Positions 47,971-58,138 of a stretch of DNA of 64,000 nt are shown piece by piece (the first letter of the stretch is position 1; every line of letters begins with the position of its first letter). The position numbers were made by a program, and so were the translations under genes. Location of the stretch: positions 3,286,001-3,350,000 of the forward strand of contig NZ_CP051155.1 of the NCBI RefSeq assembly GCF_012277275.1, read 5' to 3'. The notes under the pieces were generated by a model that saw only the letters and a program-made list of their open reading frames with translations, was not told the origin of the DNA and did no database searches. The stretch comes from Gephyromycinifex aptenodytis (GTDB taxonomy: Bacteria > Actinomycetota > Actinomycetes > Actinomycetales > Dermatophilaceae).

Positions 47971-50900
47971 GTGGCCAAGGTCCGGGTTTACGAGCTCGCA
48001 AAAGAGCTCGGAGTCGAGAGCAAGACCCTGCTCAATCATTTGAAGGAACAGGGCGAATTCGTTCGCTCTGCCAGTTCCACCATCGAGCCCCCCGTAGTTC
48101 GCAAGATCCGCGAGTCATTCCCGGCGGAACTCGCGAGCAAATCCGGTGGCGAGAAGGCCGCTGCCCCCAAGCCGGGCGCAGCACCCAAGCCCGGCGCAGC
48201 CAGTTCTGCGCCCAAACCAGGCGCCGCAAAGCCAGGCGCTGCTACCCCGGCGCCGCCGACCGCAGCTCCCGAGGCGCCTGCCCCGGCAGCACCTGCGGCT
48301 CCGGCACCCGCCAATCCGGCGGCGAAGCCGCGTAAGGCGGCTCCGGCCCCAGGTCCGCGCCCCGGCCCGCGTCCGCCGGCCCCTGCTCCTGAGCCCGCAG
48401 CGGTTCCTGAGCCGCAGGCTCCTGCCGAGCCCAAGGCCCCGGCAGCGCCCGCCGCTTCGACTCCGGCGGCGCCCGCCGCACCGGCAGCCGAAGAAGCCCC
48501 CGCGCCTCGTCCGGCTCCGGCGGCACCAGCCGCTCGGGAGCAGGCCAAGGCCGATGCTCCTCGCCCCGGCGCCCCGCGTCCGGCGGCTCCTCGCCCCGGG
48601 CCTCGTCCGGGGAACAACCCGTTCTCCTCCAGTCAGGGCATGCGCGGTGGCCGCGACGGCGGCGGTCCGCCGCGTCCCGGCAACAACCCCTTCGCGCCCA
48701 GTCAGGGAATGCCGCGCCCCGGTGGCAGCGGTGGTCCCCGCCCGGGCCCTCGTCCCGGCGGCAGCGCCGGTGCAGGTGCGGCCGCGGGTCCTGGTGCGGG
48801 CTCGCGTCCCGGACCTCGTCCCGGTGGTACCGGCGGCGCTGGTGCCGGTGCAGGCGCAGCAGCCGGTGCAGGTTCGCGTCCCGGGCCTCGTCCCGGTGGT
48901 CCGCGTCCGAACCCCGGCATGATGCCTGACCGCGCTGCGGTGGGTCGTCCCGGACAGCGCCCTGGTGGCGGTCGTCCTGGCGCCCCCGGTGGCGGCGGCG
49001 GTCGTCCCGGTGGCGGTGGCGGCTTCGGTGGTCGTCCTGGTGGCGGCGGTCGTGGTCCGGCTCGCGGGGCAACCCCCGGTGCGTTCGGTCGCGGCGGTGG
49101 CCGTCCGGTTCGTGGGCGTAAGAGCAAGCGCGCGAAGCGTCAAGAGTTCGAGCAGATGCAGGCGCCGAGCATCGGTGGCGTGACTGTTCCTCGCGGCGAC
49201 GGCAAGACGATCATTCGAGTGCGCCGCGGCGCATCGCTGACCGACTTCGCCGACAAGATCAACGCCAACCCGGCCAGCCTGGTCACGGTGCTGTTCCACC
49301 TCGGTGAGATGGCGACCGCAACCCAGTCACTGGACGAGGACACGTTCAAGATCCTCGGTGGCGAGATCGGTTACGACATCCGCGTCGTCTCACCCGAGGA
49401 CGAAGAACGCGAGCTGTTCGAGCAGTTCAACATCGACCTCGACGCTGAGGCTGAGGCCGAAGACGACGACATGCTCGAGCCTCGTCCCCCGGTCGTCACC
49501 GTCATGGGTCACGTCGACCACGGAAAGACCCGACTGCTGGACGCGATCCGGCAGGCCAAGGTCATCGACTCCGAGGCCGGCGGCATCACCCAGCACATCG
49601 GTGCCTACCAGATCTCCTTCGAGCACGAGGGCGTCACTCGTCCCATCACCTTCATCGACACTCCTGGTCACGAGGCCTTCACGGCTATGCGTGCCCGTGG
49701 TGCCAAGGTGACCGACATTGCGATCCTCGTGGTCGCGGCCAACGACGGCGTGATGCCGCAGACGATCGAGGCGTTGAACCACGCCCAAGCGGCCGATGTG
49801 CCGATTGTGGTGGCGGTCAACAAGATCGACGTCGAAGGCGCCAACCCGGCGAAGGTGCGTCAGCAACTCACCGAGTACAACCTGGTGGCCGAGGAGTACG
49901 GCGGCGACACAATGTTCGTCGACGTCTCCGCCAAGCAGGGCCAGAACATCGAGTCGCTGCTCGAAGCGGTGCTGCTGACCGCAGATGCGGCTCTGGACCT
50001 GCGGGCCAACCCGGACAAGGACGCTCGCGGTGTGGCCATCGAAGCCAACCTGGACCGCGGTCGCGGTGCAACGGCAACGGTGCTCGTGCAGTCGGGAACC
50101 TTGGCGGTCGGCGACTCGATCGTCACCGGCTCGGCGTACGGCCGAGTGCGGGCGATGCTCGACGAGCACGGCAACAACCTTGATGTGGCGCTGCCGTCGC
50201 GTCCGGTGCAGGTGCTCGGTCTGAGCTCGGTGCCGCGCGCTGGTGACACCTTCATCGTGGCTCGGGATGACCGCACCGCTCGCCAGATCGCTGAGAAGCG
50301 TGAATCGGCCGACCGTCAGGCTTCCCTGGCCAAGGCTCGCAAGCGGATCAGCCTGGAGGACCTCAACGAGGCCCTGGCAGCAGGCAAGGTCGACACCCTC
50401 AACCTCATCCTCAAGGGCGACGTGTCCGGTTCGGTGGAGGCGTTGGAAGACGCACTCATGCAGATCGACGTCGGCGAAGAGGTCGACCTGCGGATCATCG
50501 ACCGCGGTGTGGGTGCCATCACGCTGAACAACATCAACCTCGCTGCTGCATCGAGCGCCGTCATCATCGGCTTCAACGTGCGCGCCGAGGGCCAGAACGC
50601 GGAGGTCGCCGAGCGTGAGGGCGTCGAGATCCGCTACTACACGGTGATCTACCAGGCCATCGAGGAGATCGAGGCAGCCCTGAAGGGCATGCTCAAGCCG
50701 GAGTACGAAGAGCACGAGCTCGGCACTGCAGAGGTCCGCGAGATCTTCCGCAGCTCCAAGTTCGGCAACATCGCCGGCTCGATCGTGCGCTCGGGCGAGA
50801 TCCGCCGCGGTGCCAAGGCACGCATCACCCGTAACGGTGTGGTCGTGGCTGAGAATGTCGAGATCGCCGGTCTGCGGCGGTTCAAGGATGACGTCACCGA

Positions 50901-51006
50901 GGTCCGTGACGGGTACGAGTGTGGTATCAACCTGGGTTCGTACAACGATCTCCAGTTGGGCGACCTTCTCTCGACCTACGAAATGCGCGAGAAGCCTCGA
51001 GCCTGA
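47971..51006 (+). CDS. infB: Translation initiation factor IF-2
   Basis: GTPase that places initiator tRNA on the ribosome. At 1011 residues it is in the long actinobacterial class. Residues 1-50 form the helical IF2N domain ([20 protein letters not shown]). Residues about 55-390 are a low-complexity linker, first Ala/Pro-rich, then Gly/Arg/Pro-rich with GGRPGGGGG-like runs. The G domain has G1 GHVDHGKT at 513-520, DTPGHEAF and NKID. Domains II-IV follow, ending [11 protein letters not shown] 47971 is preceded by GAGGAG. Long false open frames on the opposite strand arise from the repetitive linker. Confidence 0.98.
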   Translation: MAKVRVYELAKELGVESKTLLNHLKEQGEFVRSASSTIEPPVVRKIRESFPAELASKSGGEKAAAPKPGAAPKPGAASSAPKPGAAKPGAATPAPPTAAPEAPAPAAPAAPAPANPAAKPRKAAPAPGPRPGPRPPAPAPEPAAVPEPQAPAEPKAPAAPAASTPAAPAAPAAEEAPAPRPAPAAPAAREQAKADAPRPGAPRPAAPRPGPRPGNNPFSSSQGMRGGRDGGGPPRPGNNPFAPSQGMPRPGGSGGPRPGPRPGGSAGAGAAAGPGAGSRPGPRPGGTGGAGAGAGAAAGAGSRPGPRPGGPRPNPGMMPDRAAVGRPGQRPGGGRPGAPGGGGGRPGGGGGFGGRPGGGGRGPARGATPGAFGRGGGRPVRGRKSKRAKRQEFEQMQAPSIGGVTVPRGDGKTIIRVRRGASLTDFADKINANPASLVTVLFHLGEMATATQSLDEDTFKILGGEIGYDIRVVSPEDEERELFEQFNIDLDAEAEAEDDDMLEPRPPVVTVMGHVDHGKTRLLDAIRQAKVIDSEAGGITQHIGAYQISFEHEGVTRPITFIDTPGHEAFTAMRARGAKVTDIAILVVAANDGVMPQTIEALNHAQAADVPIVVAVNKIDVEGANPAKVRQQLTEYNLVAEEYGGDTMFVDVSAKQGQNIESLLEAVLLTADAALDLRANPDKDARGVAIEANLDRGRGATATVLVQSGTLAVGDSIVTGSAYGRVRAMLDEHGNNLDVALPSRPVQVLGLSSVPRAGDTFIVARDDRTARQIAEKRESADRQASLAKARKRISLEDLNEALAAGKVDTLNLILKGDVSGSVEALEDALMQIDVGEEVDLRIIDRGVGAITLNNINLAAASSAVIIGFNVRAEGQNAEVAEREGVEIRYYTVIYQAIEEIEAALKGMLKPEYEEHELGTAEVREIFRSSKFGNIAGSIVRSGEIRRGAKARITRNGVVVAENVEIAGLRRFKDDVTEVRDGYECGINLGSYNDLQLGDLLSTYEMREKPRA

Positions 51007-51038
51007 TCGAGGTCCCGCGTCCAGCGGGCAACAGCGAG

Positions 51039-51071
51039 GCAGGGGTCGACGGCTCGTCCGTCGGCCCCTGC
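51039..51071 (+). terminator. Hairpin between infB and rbfA
   Basis: GCAGGGGTCGACGG pairs with CCGTCGGCCCCTGC (one G-U) over a short loop, 33 bp past the infB stop. It may terminate or attenuate transcription before rbfA, which is 95 bp further on. Confidence 0.65.
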
Positions 51072-51165
51072 ACGCAACTACCGCGGTGGCGGCCAGCAGT
51101 CCTGGGTGCGCCGCCGCCAGTGCAGACGACTCTGGGGAGAACAGCCCCCGTGAAAGGCAGGAACC

Positions 51166-52074
51166 ATGTCCGACCCGGCACGCGCGCGCAAGGTCGCAGA
51201 TCGCATCAAGGTGATCGTGGCCGAGATGCTTGAACGGCGAATCAAGGATGAGCGGTTGGGCTTTGTCACCGTCACCGATGTGCGGGTGACGGGCGACCTG
51301 CAGCACGCCTCCATCTTCTACACGGTGCTGGGCTCCGAGCAGGACCGCAGCGCCACCGCAGAGGCCCTGGCCGACAATCGGGGGCGGATTCGGTCGGCGG
51401 TCGGCAAGGGGCTGCAGATCCGGTTGACGCCCTCCATCGAGTTCATCCCCGACGCCATTCCCGAAGGAGCCGCGCACCTGGAAGAGGTGATCGCGGTAGC
51501 CAAGGAACGCGACGCCGAGCTGGCCGCGCGAGCGGCCGGAGCGACCTTCGCCGGTGAAGCCGACCCCTACCGTCGCCCCGAGGATGCCGAGCTCGACGAT
51601 GACGAGCTGGACGCCATCGACGACGAAGAACCGAGCACCTCAGAGCTGGCCGAGTTGGACACCGCGAGCGAGGCGCTGGCACAGGGCGATCTGAACGAGA
51701 GCGACCTCGGGGACAACCTCGACCAGAACCTAGCGGGCCTGGCCGCAGTCAGTGACGCCGAAGAAGAGCTGCCGCGCACGCTCCAAGCCGAAGAGGACGC
51801 CCTGGTGGATGACGCACCGGATGACGAGCTCGCCGAAGAGATCATGGAGGAGGAGACCTACACCGAACTGTCTCCCGCCATGCAGGATGAATTGGGTGCA
51901 AGCGGCTCGGAGGACGACCGCCGGATCGATCGGGAGCTGGCCGAGGAAGAGCCGACCTCGCCCGAGCTTGCCGAGGTTACCCCGATCGACGGCGACGAGG
52001 ACGTGCCCACCGACCTCGCCGGTGACCCGCTCGCTGACCCGAGCCAGGGGAGCGGCCCGTTGGGCCGCGCCTGA
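51166..52074 (+). CDS. rbfA: Ribosome-binding factor A with long acidic tail
   Basis: 30S maturation factor. Residues 1 to about 115 are a standard KH-like RbfA ([55 protein letters not shown]). The protein runs to 302 residues, however; typical RbfA is 110-160. The extra 187 residues are dominated by Asp, Glu, Ala and Leu (such as [20 protein letters not shown]), with no recognisable fold. The frame stays open with normal codon use and ends 7 bp before truB, so a frameshift artefact is unlikely. The start is ATG 51166 after GAAAGGCAGG. Confidence 0.93.
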   Translation: MSDPARARKVADRIKVIVAEMLERRIKDERLGFVTVTDVRVTGDLQHASIFYTVLGSEQDRSATAEALADNRGRIRSAVGKGLQIRLTPSIEFIPDAIPEGAAHLEEVIAVAKERDAELAARAAGATFAGEADPYRRPEDAELDDDELDAIDDEEPSTSELAELDTASEALAQGDLNESDLGDNLDQNLAGLAAVSDAEEELPRTLQAEEDALVDDAPDDELAEEIMEEETYTELSPAMQDELGASGSEDDRRIDRELAEEEPTSPELAEVTPIDGDEDVPTDLAGDPLADPSQGSGPLGRA

Positions 52075-52081
52075 GGAATCT

Positions 52082-53152
52082 GTGGCGCGCGCTATCGATC
52101 CAAGCGTCGGAGACGGGCTCCTGGTCGTCGACAAACCGGCCGGGTGGACCAGCCATCAGGTCGTGGGTGCCTGCCGCCGGTTGGCAGGCACCCGCAAGGT
52201 CGGGCACGCCGGGACGCTGGACCCGATGGCCACCGGTGTGCTCGTGGTGGGCGTGAACAAGGCAACGCGGCTGCTTACGTTCATCGTCGGGGCTGACAAG
52301 ACATACGCGGCGACGGTGCGGCTGGGTGTGGGGACGATGACGGATGACGCCGAGGGTGTGGCCACCTCGGTGGCTGCCCCCGGCGGGGTCGATGCCGTCA
52401 CCGAGGAAGCGATCCGGGCGGCCGTGGCGCGGCTCACGGGCGACATCACCCAGGTTCCGAGCACGGTGAGCGCCATCAAGATCAACGGTGAACGGGCGTA
52501 CACGCGGGCACGGGCCGGTGAAGACGTCGAGCTGGTAGGGCGGGCGGTGACCGTGTCGCAGTTCGATGTCCACGCGATCCGGCGGGAGAGCGCGGTGCCG
52601 CCGCAGGAAGAGGCCGACGACCCGTCGGCGATGCATCGCCGGCAGCGGGGTGAAGCGCGGGAGGAGATACCGACCTCGGACATTCCGGCTGACCCGGTGC
52701 CGGTGATCGACCTCGACATCGAGGTGACGGTCTCTTCGGGCACCTACGTGCGGGCCCTGGCTCGTGACCTCGGCTCGGACCTGGGGGTCGGCGGCCACCT
52801 GACGGCTCTGCGCCGAACCCGGGTGGGTGGGATCGGTCTGGACGTCGCGCACACCATGCAGGAGTTGGAGGCGGCGCGGGCTTCGGGTGTGCCGCGCGAT
52901 AGTGCGCAGGCAGCGCCGGGCACCTCTGGTCTGCCGTTGGTGAGCTTGGAGGAGGCAGCTCGGTTGTCGATGCCGGTGCGTAACCTCGACGCGGAATCGG
53001 CCCGGCAGGTGAGTCACGGCGTGCGCATCGACTCCGAGCAGCCGGGACGCGAAGGGCCGGTGGCGGCGTTCGACCCGCAGGGGCGCCTGGTCGCGATTTT
53101 GGACGAGACTGCGGAACGTGTCATGCCTGAGGTCGTCTTCACCGCCCCCTGA
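52082..53152 (+). CDS. truB: tRNA pseudouridine-55 synthase
   Basis: Makes pseudouridine 55 in the T loop of tRNAs. The 356-residue protein has DGLLVVDKPAGWTSHQVVGA, then KVGHAGTLDPMATGVLVVGV with catalytic Asp 47, and a C-terminal PUA-like domain. Between residues about 170 and 208 an insert rich in acidic and basic residues (REEIPTSDIPADPVP at its end) separates family strands and lengthens the protein relative to most TruB. GTG 52082 follows GAGGAA and lies seven bases after the rbfA stop, implying one transcript. Confidence 0.95.
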   Translation: MARAIDPSVGDGLLVVDKPAGWTSHQVVGACRRLAGTRKVGHAGTLDPMATGVLVVGVNKATRLLTFIVGADKTYAATVRLGVGTMTDDAEGVATSVAAPGGVDAVTEEAIRAAVARLTGDITQVPSTVSAIKINGERAYTRARAGEDVELVGRAVTVSQFDVHAIRRESAVPPQEEADDPSAMHRRQRGEAREEIPTSDIPADPVPVIDLDIEVTVSSGTYVRALARDLGSDLGVGGHLTALRRTRVGGIGLDVAHTMQELEAARASGVPRDSAQAAPGTSGLPLVSLEEAARLSMPVRNLDAESARQVSHGVRIDSEQPGREGPVAAFDPQGRLVAILDETAERVMPEVVFTAP

Positions 53153-53185
53153 CCCTCGGTCGCTGCAGGTGATCCGTGTTGCCGC

Positions 53186-54031
53186 TCAGGCCTCGCCGAT
53201 CATCGCTACCGCCAGGAACCCCAGCAGCAGCCCCGCCACTTGCACCCGGGTGAGGTGTTCACGCAGCACGACGAGCGCCAACAGCACTGTCACCGCGGGG
53301 AAAAGCGAGATCAGCACGCTGGCTACTGAGAGCAGTCCGCTTTGCAGTGCCAGCAGCATGGTGATGTTGGCCGCAACGTCCAGGATCGCCACCCCGAGGG
53401 CGAGTAGTCGTACCGGAGCAGGGGGCAACGCGCGCTCCCGGCTCAGCAGCGTCGCTGCAACGACCATGGCGGTCGCGCTCCACCGGGCGCTGACCAGGGG
53501 CCACAGTCCGGTGCCGTCGGAGATTTGCGCGGTGAGAACGAAACTGGCGGCGAAAGTGCATCCGGCCGTCAGCGTCAGCGCCGCCACCTTCGCGGTGAAG
53601 GGGCGGGTAGCGGCCGACGCCGAGGTCGGCGCGAGACTCACCAAGGCCACTGCCACCAGCGCGATCACGATTCCGAGCACCGCAACCGGGCCCGGCCGCT
53701 CACCCAGCAGGATGCCGACGAGCATCGGCAGCACGGCGCCCAGCAGCGAGGTGAGCGGGGAGACGATGCTGATCGGGCCCTGCGCGAGTGCGAGAAAGAA
53801 GGTCCACGCCGCCAGCCCCATCGCTATGCCGGAGGCGCTACCCCACCACAGCGAGCCGGCCTCGATGCGCCCCGGGATGCCCAGCGCGAGAGCGGTCATC
53901 AGTACGGCGGAGGCAGGGTAGGACAGCAGCAGCACCCGCAACGCGGGAACTCTGCGCGAGGCCAGCCCGCCCAGGAAGTCGCTGACCCCGAACGCCCCGG
54001 CGCAGCTCAACGCCAGAAAGAGCGTCGTCAC
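53186..54031 (-). CDS. EamA/DMT-family transporter
   Basis: A 281-residue membrane protein with ten predicted helices in two EamA repeats (starting LFLALSCAGAFGVSDFLGGL and, near residue 150, KVAALTLTAGCTFAASFVLT). GPISIVSPLTSLLGAVLPML and ASVLISLFPAVTVLLALVVL are the family's conserved helix-4/helix-9 segments. It is likely to export a metabolite, which cannot be named. GTG 54031 starts it. The gene is convergent with truB with only 33 bp between and no obvious hairpin. Confidence 0.88.
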   Translation of the reverse strand: MTTLFLALSCAGAFGVSDFLGGLASRRVPALRVLLLSYPASAVLMTALALGIPGRIEAGSLWWGSASGIAMGLAAWTFFLALAQGPISIVSPLTSLLGAVLPMLVGILLGERPGPVAVLGIVIALVAVALVSLAPTSASAATRPFTAKVAALTLTAGCTFAASFVLTAQISDGTGLWPLVSARWSATAMVVAATLLSRERALPPAPVRLLALGVAILDVAANITMLLALQSGLLSVASVLISLFPAVTVLLALVVLREHLTRVQVAGLLLGFLAVAMIGEA

Positions 54032-54119
54032 GTTCGGGAGCCTGGGCGCGGGGCACGGCGCTGCCCGCCGCCGCGCCGGGCCGGGCTCTCAGCCCTGAGC
54101 GGTGCGAGCCCCTTCGTTC

Positions 54120-54959
54120 TCAATCGAGCCTCGTCATCGTTGCCGGGTCGCTTCCGGTGCGGCCGTCAGGGCGGTCGAGTGCGTCGATCTGGGCGATGTC
54201 CGCGGCGCTCAACTGCACATCGAGGGAAGCGAAGTTCTCGATGATCCTGCTGCGGGTCACCGACTTGGGGATGGTGGCGATGCCGTGCGCCCGGTGCCAG
54301 GCCAAGGTGATCTGGGCCGGGGTGGCGTCATGTTCCGCGGCGATGCGGGTCAGCACCGGGTCAGCCAGCAGCTCCCGCCCCCGGCGCAGCGGCGACCACG
54401 CCTGGGTCCGAATCCCGTACTCCGCGTGTAGCGCCCGCAGTTCACGCTGGGCGAACCAGGGGTGCAATTCGATTTGGTGCAACGCGGGAACCACGCCGGT
54501 GGCCGCGATGATCTCGCGCAACTGCGCCGCAGGGAAGTTGCAGACCCCGATGGAACGCACCCTGCCCTGTTCCTGCAATTCGATCAGAGCCTCCCAGGTG
54601 GGCAGGTACAGCTGCCGGGAGGGCACCGCCCAGTGGATGAGGTAGAGGTCCAGCACGTCCAGGCCGAGCCGCTCCATGGACGCCTCGAAGGCAGCCCGGG
54701 TGTTCTGGCGGCCGTGGTCGCTGTTCCACACCTTGGTGGTGATGAAGACATCATCCTCGGCGACCCCGCTGCCATCCAGCGCTCGGCGTACGGCCGTTTC
54801 GTTGCCGTAGAAGGAGGCGGTGTCCACATGCCGGTAGCCCGCTTCCAGGGCGTCCAACACCACCTGTTCGGCTCGTTCCTCCTCCACCAGATACAACCCG
54901 ATGCCGAGTTCGGGGATGGCGCGACCGTCTGCCATAGGGGCTAACGCGGGCTCGGACAT
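54120..54959 (-). CDS. Aldo/keto reductase
   Basis: NADPH-dependent oxidoreductase of 279 residues with a TIM barrel. The catalytic tetrad is Asp 46, Tyr 51 (DTASFYGNE), Lys 76 (TTKVW) and His 109 (LIHW). IGVCNFPAAQLREI, HQIELHPWFAQ and ATIPKSVTRSRIIENF (cofactor binding) identify the 2,5-diketo-gluconate reductase-like branch (AKR5). The start is ATG 54959 after AAGGAG. It is a single gene in the same direction as the EamA gene, 88 bp apart, and divergent from ribF. The physiological substrate is unknown. Confidence 0.92.
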   Translation of the reverse strand: MSEPALAPMADGRAIPELGIGLYLVEEERAEQVVLDALEAGYRHVDTASFYGNETAVRRALDGSGVAEDDVFITTKVWNSDHGRQNTRAAFEASMERLGLDVLDLYLIHWAVPSRQLYLPTWEALIELQEQGRVRSIGVCNFPAAQLREIIAATGVVPALHQIELHPWFAQRELRALHAEYGIRTQAWSPLRRGRELLADPVLTRIAAEHDATPAQITLAWHRAHGIATIPKSVTRSRIIENFASLDVQLSAADIAQIDALDRPDGRTGSDPATMTRLD

Positions 54960-55108
54960 GACACTCCTTGAAGCGCTGGGCAGGTTCTCGATACCTATCA
55001 GTTGGACGGGGCGAGGGCGCTGCCAGGGGCGTGTGCGGTAGACCGCAACGATTGCGCGACGACCCTGCGGCTGCGTGGCGGCGCGCCGGGCGGCGCTAGA
55101 GTGACGAC

Positions 55109-56071
55109 GTGCATCGATGGAGCGACTACACGGCGATCCCCGACGACATCGGGAGAAGTGTCGTCACTCTCGGCAACTTCGACGGGGTCCACCGCGGGCA
55201 CCGCGCGGTGCTTTCCCGAACAGTGGAAACCGCCCGAGAGCGCGGCTTGGCAGCAGTGGCGGTGACTTTCGACCCGCATCCGGTCGCTGTGCTGCGTCCC
55301 GAAGCGGCTCCGGGGATGATCACCAGCACTGCTCACCGCCTCGAGTTGTTACAGCAGGCGGGGCTGGACGCGGTGCTGGTCATGGAGTTCACGCGAGAAC
55401 TGGCGACCTGGACCCCGGAAGAGTTCGTCACCCGGGTGTTCGTCGAGGCACTCAAAGTCGAAGTCGTCGTCGTAGGCGCAGACACCCGCTTCGGGGTGCG
55501 CAATTCCGGTGACATCACGACGTTGCGGCAGCTGGGGCAGACCCATGGCTTCGAGGTGCGCGTGGTGCATGACGTCGGGGGGCAGGACAACCAAGACCGC
55601 TGGTCCAGCACCCAGGTGCGCACCCTCATCGGTCAAGGGCAGGTGGAGGCGGCCAGTGAGGTCCTCGGCCGGCCTCACCGCGTCGAGGGCACAGTGGTGC
55701 ACGGCGACCATCGCGGGCGCGAGCTGGGCTACCCGACCGCGAACCTGTCCCAGGACAGTGACGGCCTCATCCCTGCCGACGGGGTCTACGCAGGATGGTT
55801 GCTGCGTCCGAACCTGCCCGCGAAGCACCCCGACTCCCGGTTGCCGGCGGCGATCTCCATCGGGACCAACCCCACCTTCGACGGCACCCAGCGCCGCGTC
55901 GAGGCCTATGTGCTGGATCGCAGCGACCTCGATCTGTACGGGGAACACGTGTCGGTGGAGTTCGTGCAGCACCTGCGTCCCACGTTGCGTTTCGATGGCG
56001 TGGAGGCGCTTCTGGAGCGGATGCGCATCGATGTGGCGCAGTGCCGACGGGTGCTGGCTGAGGACTCCTGA
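55109..56071 (+). CDS. ribF: Bifunctional riboflavin kinase / FAD synthetase
   Basis: Converts riboflavin to FMN and FMN to FAD. The 320-residue protein has an N-terminal nucleotidyltransferase domain with VVTLGNFDGVHRGHRAVL (residues 18-35) and DRWSSTQVRTLIGQG near 158-172. The C-terminal flavokinase domain has RGRELGYPTANLSQDSDGLI and AISIGTNPTFDG. GTG 55109 is the start. It usually follows truB directly; here the EamA and aldo/keto reductase genes lie between them on the other strand. Confidence 0.95.
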   Translation: MHRWSDYTAIPDDIGRSVVTLGNFDGVHRGHRAVLSRTVETARERGLAAVAVTFDPHPVAVLRPEAAPGMITSTAHRLELLQQAGLDAVLVMEFTRELATWTPEEFVTRVFVEALKVEVVVVGADTRFGVRNSGDITTLRQLGQTHGFEVRVVHDVGGQDNQDRWSSTQVRTLIGQGQVEAASEVLGRPHRVEGTVVHGDHRGRELGYPTANLSQDSDGLIPADGVYAGWLLRPNLPAKHPDSRLPAAISIGTNPTFDGTQRRVEAYVLDRSDLDLYGEHVSVEFVQHLRPTLRFDGVEALLERMRIDVAQCRRVLAEDS

Positions 56072-56143
56072 GGGTTCCTGAGCGCGGGCGCCTGCGGGCT
56101 TGCCCGCCAGAAACGGTATGAGCTGGACCGCTCGTCGCCGTGG

Positions 56144-56172
56144 GTGACCGCTCGTCGTTACCGACGGGTCAC
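56144..56172. promoter_or_regulatory. Inverted repeat upstream of the acyl-CoA ligase gene
   Basis: GTGACC pairs with GGTCAC, and inside it CGTCG pairs with CGACG around TTAC. The left part repeats a 12-bp unit, GACCGCTCGTCG, that also occurs at 56126. The element lies 92 bp before the ligase start and could be an operator, for example of a fatty-acid-responsive TetR protein. The role is inference. Confidence 0.35.
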
Positions 56173-56263
56173 TTCATGGGTGCTAGGGCTACCGCGGGCG
56201 TGCTCTGACTGACAGAATCGCGCCAATTGCTGCGAGCCAGGGCCCAGTGGGACCCCGGGGAGG

Positions 56264-58138
56264 ATGAGCGTCATGGTGTTGGAGAACGCACAGACAGAGC
56301 CTTACGACCGGGCCAGGCTCGAAGCGCGACCGCAGTCGGTGGCCCACCTGTTACGGGAGCGGTTCGCCGCGACGCCGGATGGTGGCGCCTACCAGTACTT
56401 CGACCACGACGATCTCATCAGCCTCACATGGTCGGAATTCGCCGACCAGATGCGCCCGTGGGCTGCTGGTCTGGCTGCGCTCGGAGTCGAGATCGGCGAT
56501 AGGGTCGCCATCATCTCGACATCGCGCTACGAGTGGGTGGTGGCCAACTGGGCCATCCAGTACTGCGGGGCGGCCACGACCACCGTCTACCCCTCGAGCC
56601 AGGCCGCCGACGTCGCCTTCATCCTCAGCGACTCAGGCAGCCGCGTGGTCTTCGCCGAGGATGCCGCTCAGGTGGCCAAGCTCGAATCCCGCCGCGGGGC
56701 GCTTGCCGATGTCGCCAAAGTAGTCGTCATCGACAGCGCTGGTGTGGAGCTGGGGGACTGGGTCATCGACCTCTCTCAGCTTGTCGAGCTCGGTCGTGAA
56801 GCACTGGAGAAGGACCCCGGGCTGCTGGAAGCTCGCGTCGACGCGCTCACTCCCGATCACTTGGCGACGATCATCTACACCTCCGGAACCACCGGAACAC
56901 CCAAGGGTGCCGAGATCACCCACTCGGCCCTGGTGTACGAGGGCGCAGCGATCGCATCGATCGGAATGCTCACCGAGGAGGACCTGCAGTTCTTGTGGTT
57001 GCCGCTGGCTCATGTCTTCGGCAATGTGCTGCTCATTCTGGGCCTCACCAATGGTTTCCCCACCTGTGTGGACGGTCGCATCGACCGGATCGTGGAGAAC
57101 ATGGAGCGGGTCAAGCCGACCTTCATGGGCGCCGCGCCGCGCATCTTCGAGAAGGCCTACGCCAAGATCAACGCCGTCCTGCACGAGGGCAGCCCGGTCA
57201 AGGCCAAGCTGGCCGACTGGGCTGTCGGGGTGGGCTTGCAGGTGGCTGCGGCCGCTGAACGTGGAGAAGCCTGCTCGCCGGTGCTCACGGCGCAATATGC
57301 GGTCGCGGACAAACTCGTGTTGTCCAAGATTCGGGCGCGTTTCGGGGGACGGATCCGGTTCATGATCTCCGGCTCGGCCCGACTCGACCCGTCGCTGTCT
57401 CGATGGTTCGCTGCCGCCGGGATGCTCATCTGCGAGGGCTACGGACTCACCGAGACCTCCGCGGCCACCTGTGTGAACCGGCCCTGGCGCGGGGCTCACC
57501 AGCACGGCACGATCGGTTGGCCGTTCCCCGGAACCAGCGTCCGGATCGCCGAGGACGGCGAGCTGCTCGTCAAGGGTCCCGGGGTCATGCGCGGGTATCA
57601 CAACCAGCCGGAAGCGACCAAGGAAGCGTTCACCGCGGACGGTTTCTTCTGCACCGGGGACATCGGCGAGATCGACTCGCGGGGTTTCGTGCGCATCACC
57701 GACCGCAAGAAGGACCTCTTCAAGACCTCCGGCGGCAAGTACATCGCGCCGGCGCTCATCGAAACGCGTTTCAAGGCGATCTGCCCGTACGTCGGGCAGT
57801 TCATCGTGCTCGGCAGCGAGCGCAACTTCGCCGCGGCGCTGATCACGCTGGACCCCGAGCCCATCACCGCCTGGGCCAAGACCCAGGGAATGGAGTCCGC
57901 CTCGTATGAGGAGATCGTGACTTCGCAGGAGGCGCGCGACCTCATCGCAGGGTACGTCGATGAACTCAACTCGGGTCTGAACCGCTGGGAGACGATCAAA
58001 CGATTCACGATCCTGCCCCGCGACCTGACGATCGACGACGGTGACCTCACTCCGAGCCTGAAGCTTCGACGTCGGGTCGTGGCGGAGAAGTTCAGCGACG
58101 AGATCGCCGAGCTGTACTCCGGTGAGGGTCAGGCGTGA
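56264..58138 (+). CDS. Long-chain acyl-CoA synthetase (AMP-forming)
   Basis: Adenylate-forming ligase of 624 residues related to FadD15-type fatty acyl-CoA synthetases. It has IIYTSGTTGTPKGAEITHSA near residue 203, LPLAHVFGN, a MGAAPRIFEKAYAKINA segment, CEGYGLTETSAATCVN, GDIGEIDSRGFVRITDRKKD near 465, and the C-terminal lysine region LTPSLKLRRRVV. ATG 56264 follows GGGGAGG. The DUF4442 gene begins within its stop codon, so activated acyl-CoA and a hotdog thioesterase-like protein are made together. Confidence 0.9.
   Translation: MSVMVLENAQTEPYDRARLEARPQSVAHLLRERFAATPDGGAYQYFDHDDLISLTWSEFADQMRPWAAGLAALGVEIGDRVAIISTSRYEWVVANWAIQYCGAATTTVYPSSQAADVAFILSDSGSRVVFAEDAAQVAKLESRRGALADVAKVVVIDSAGVELGDWVIDLSQLVELGREALEKDPGLLEARVDALTPDHLATIIYTSGTTGTPKGAEITHSALVYEGAAIASIGMLTEEDLQFLWLPLAHVFGNVLLILGLTNGFPTCVDGRIDRIVENMERVKPTFMGAAPRIFEKAYAKINAVLHEGSPVKAKLADWAVGVGLQVAAAAERGEACSPVLTAQYAVADKLVLSKIRARFGGRIRFMISGSARLDPSLSRWFAAAGMLICEGYGLTETSAATCVNRPWRGAHQHGTIGWPFPGTSVRIAEDGELLVKGPGVMRGYHNQPEATKEAFTADGFFCTGDIGEIDSRGFVRITDRKKDLFKTSGGKYIAPALIETRFKAICPYVGQFIVLGSERNFAAALITLDPEPITAWAKTQGMESASYEEIVTSQEARDLIAGYVDELNSGLNRWETIKRFTILPRDLTIDDGDLTPSLKLRRRVVAEKFSDEIAELYSGEGQA

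Noticed and set aside
48600-49120. A repeat array or CRISPR-like region in infB
   Set aside because: The repetition encodes the Gly/Arg/Pro linker of IF-2, with irregular units and no spacers.
49390-51477. A 695-codon open frame on the minus strand opposite infB and rbfA
   Set aside because: It is antisense to two certain genes, has no family likeness and arises from the strong third-position G+C bias.
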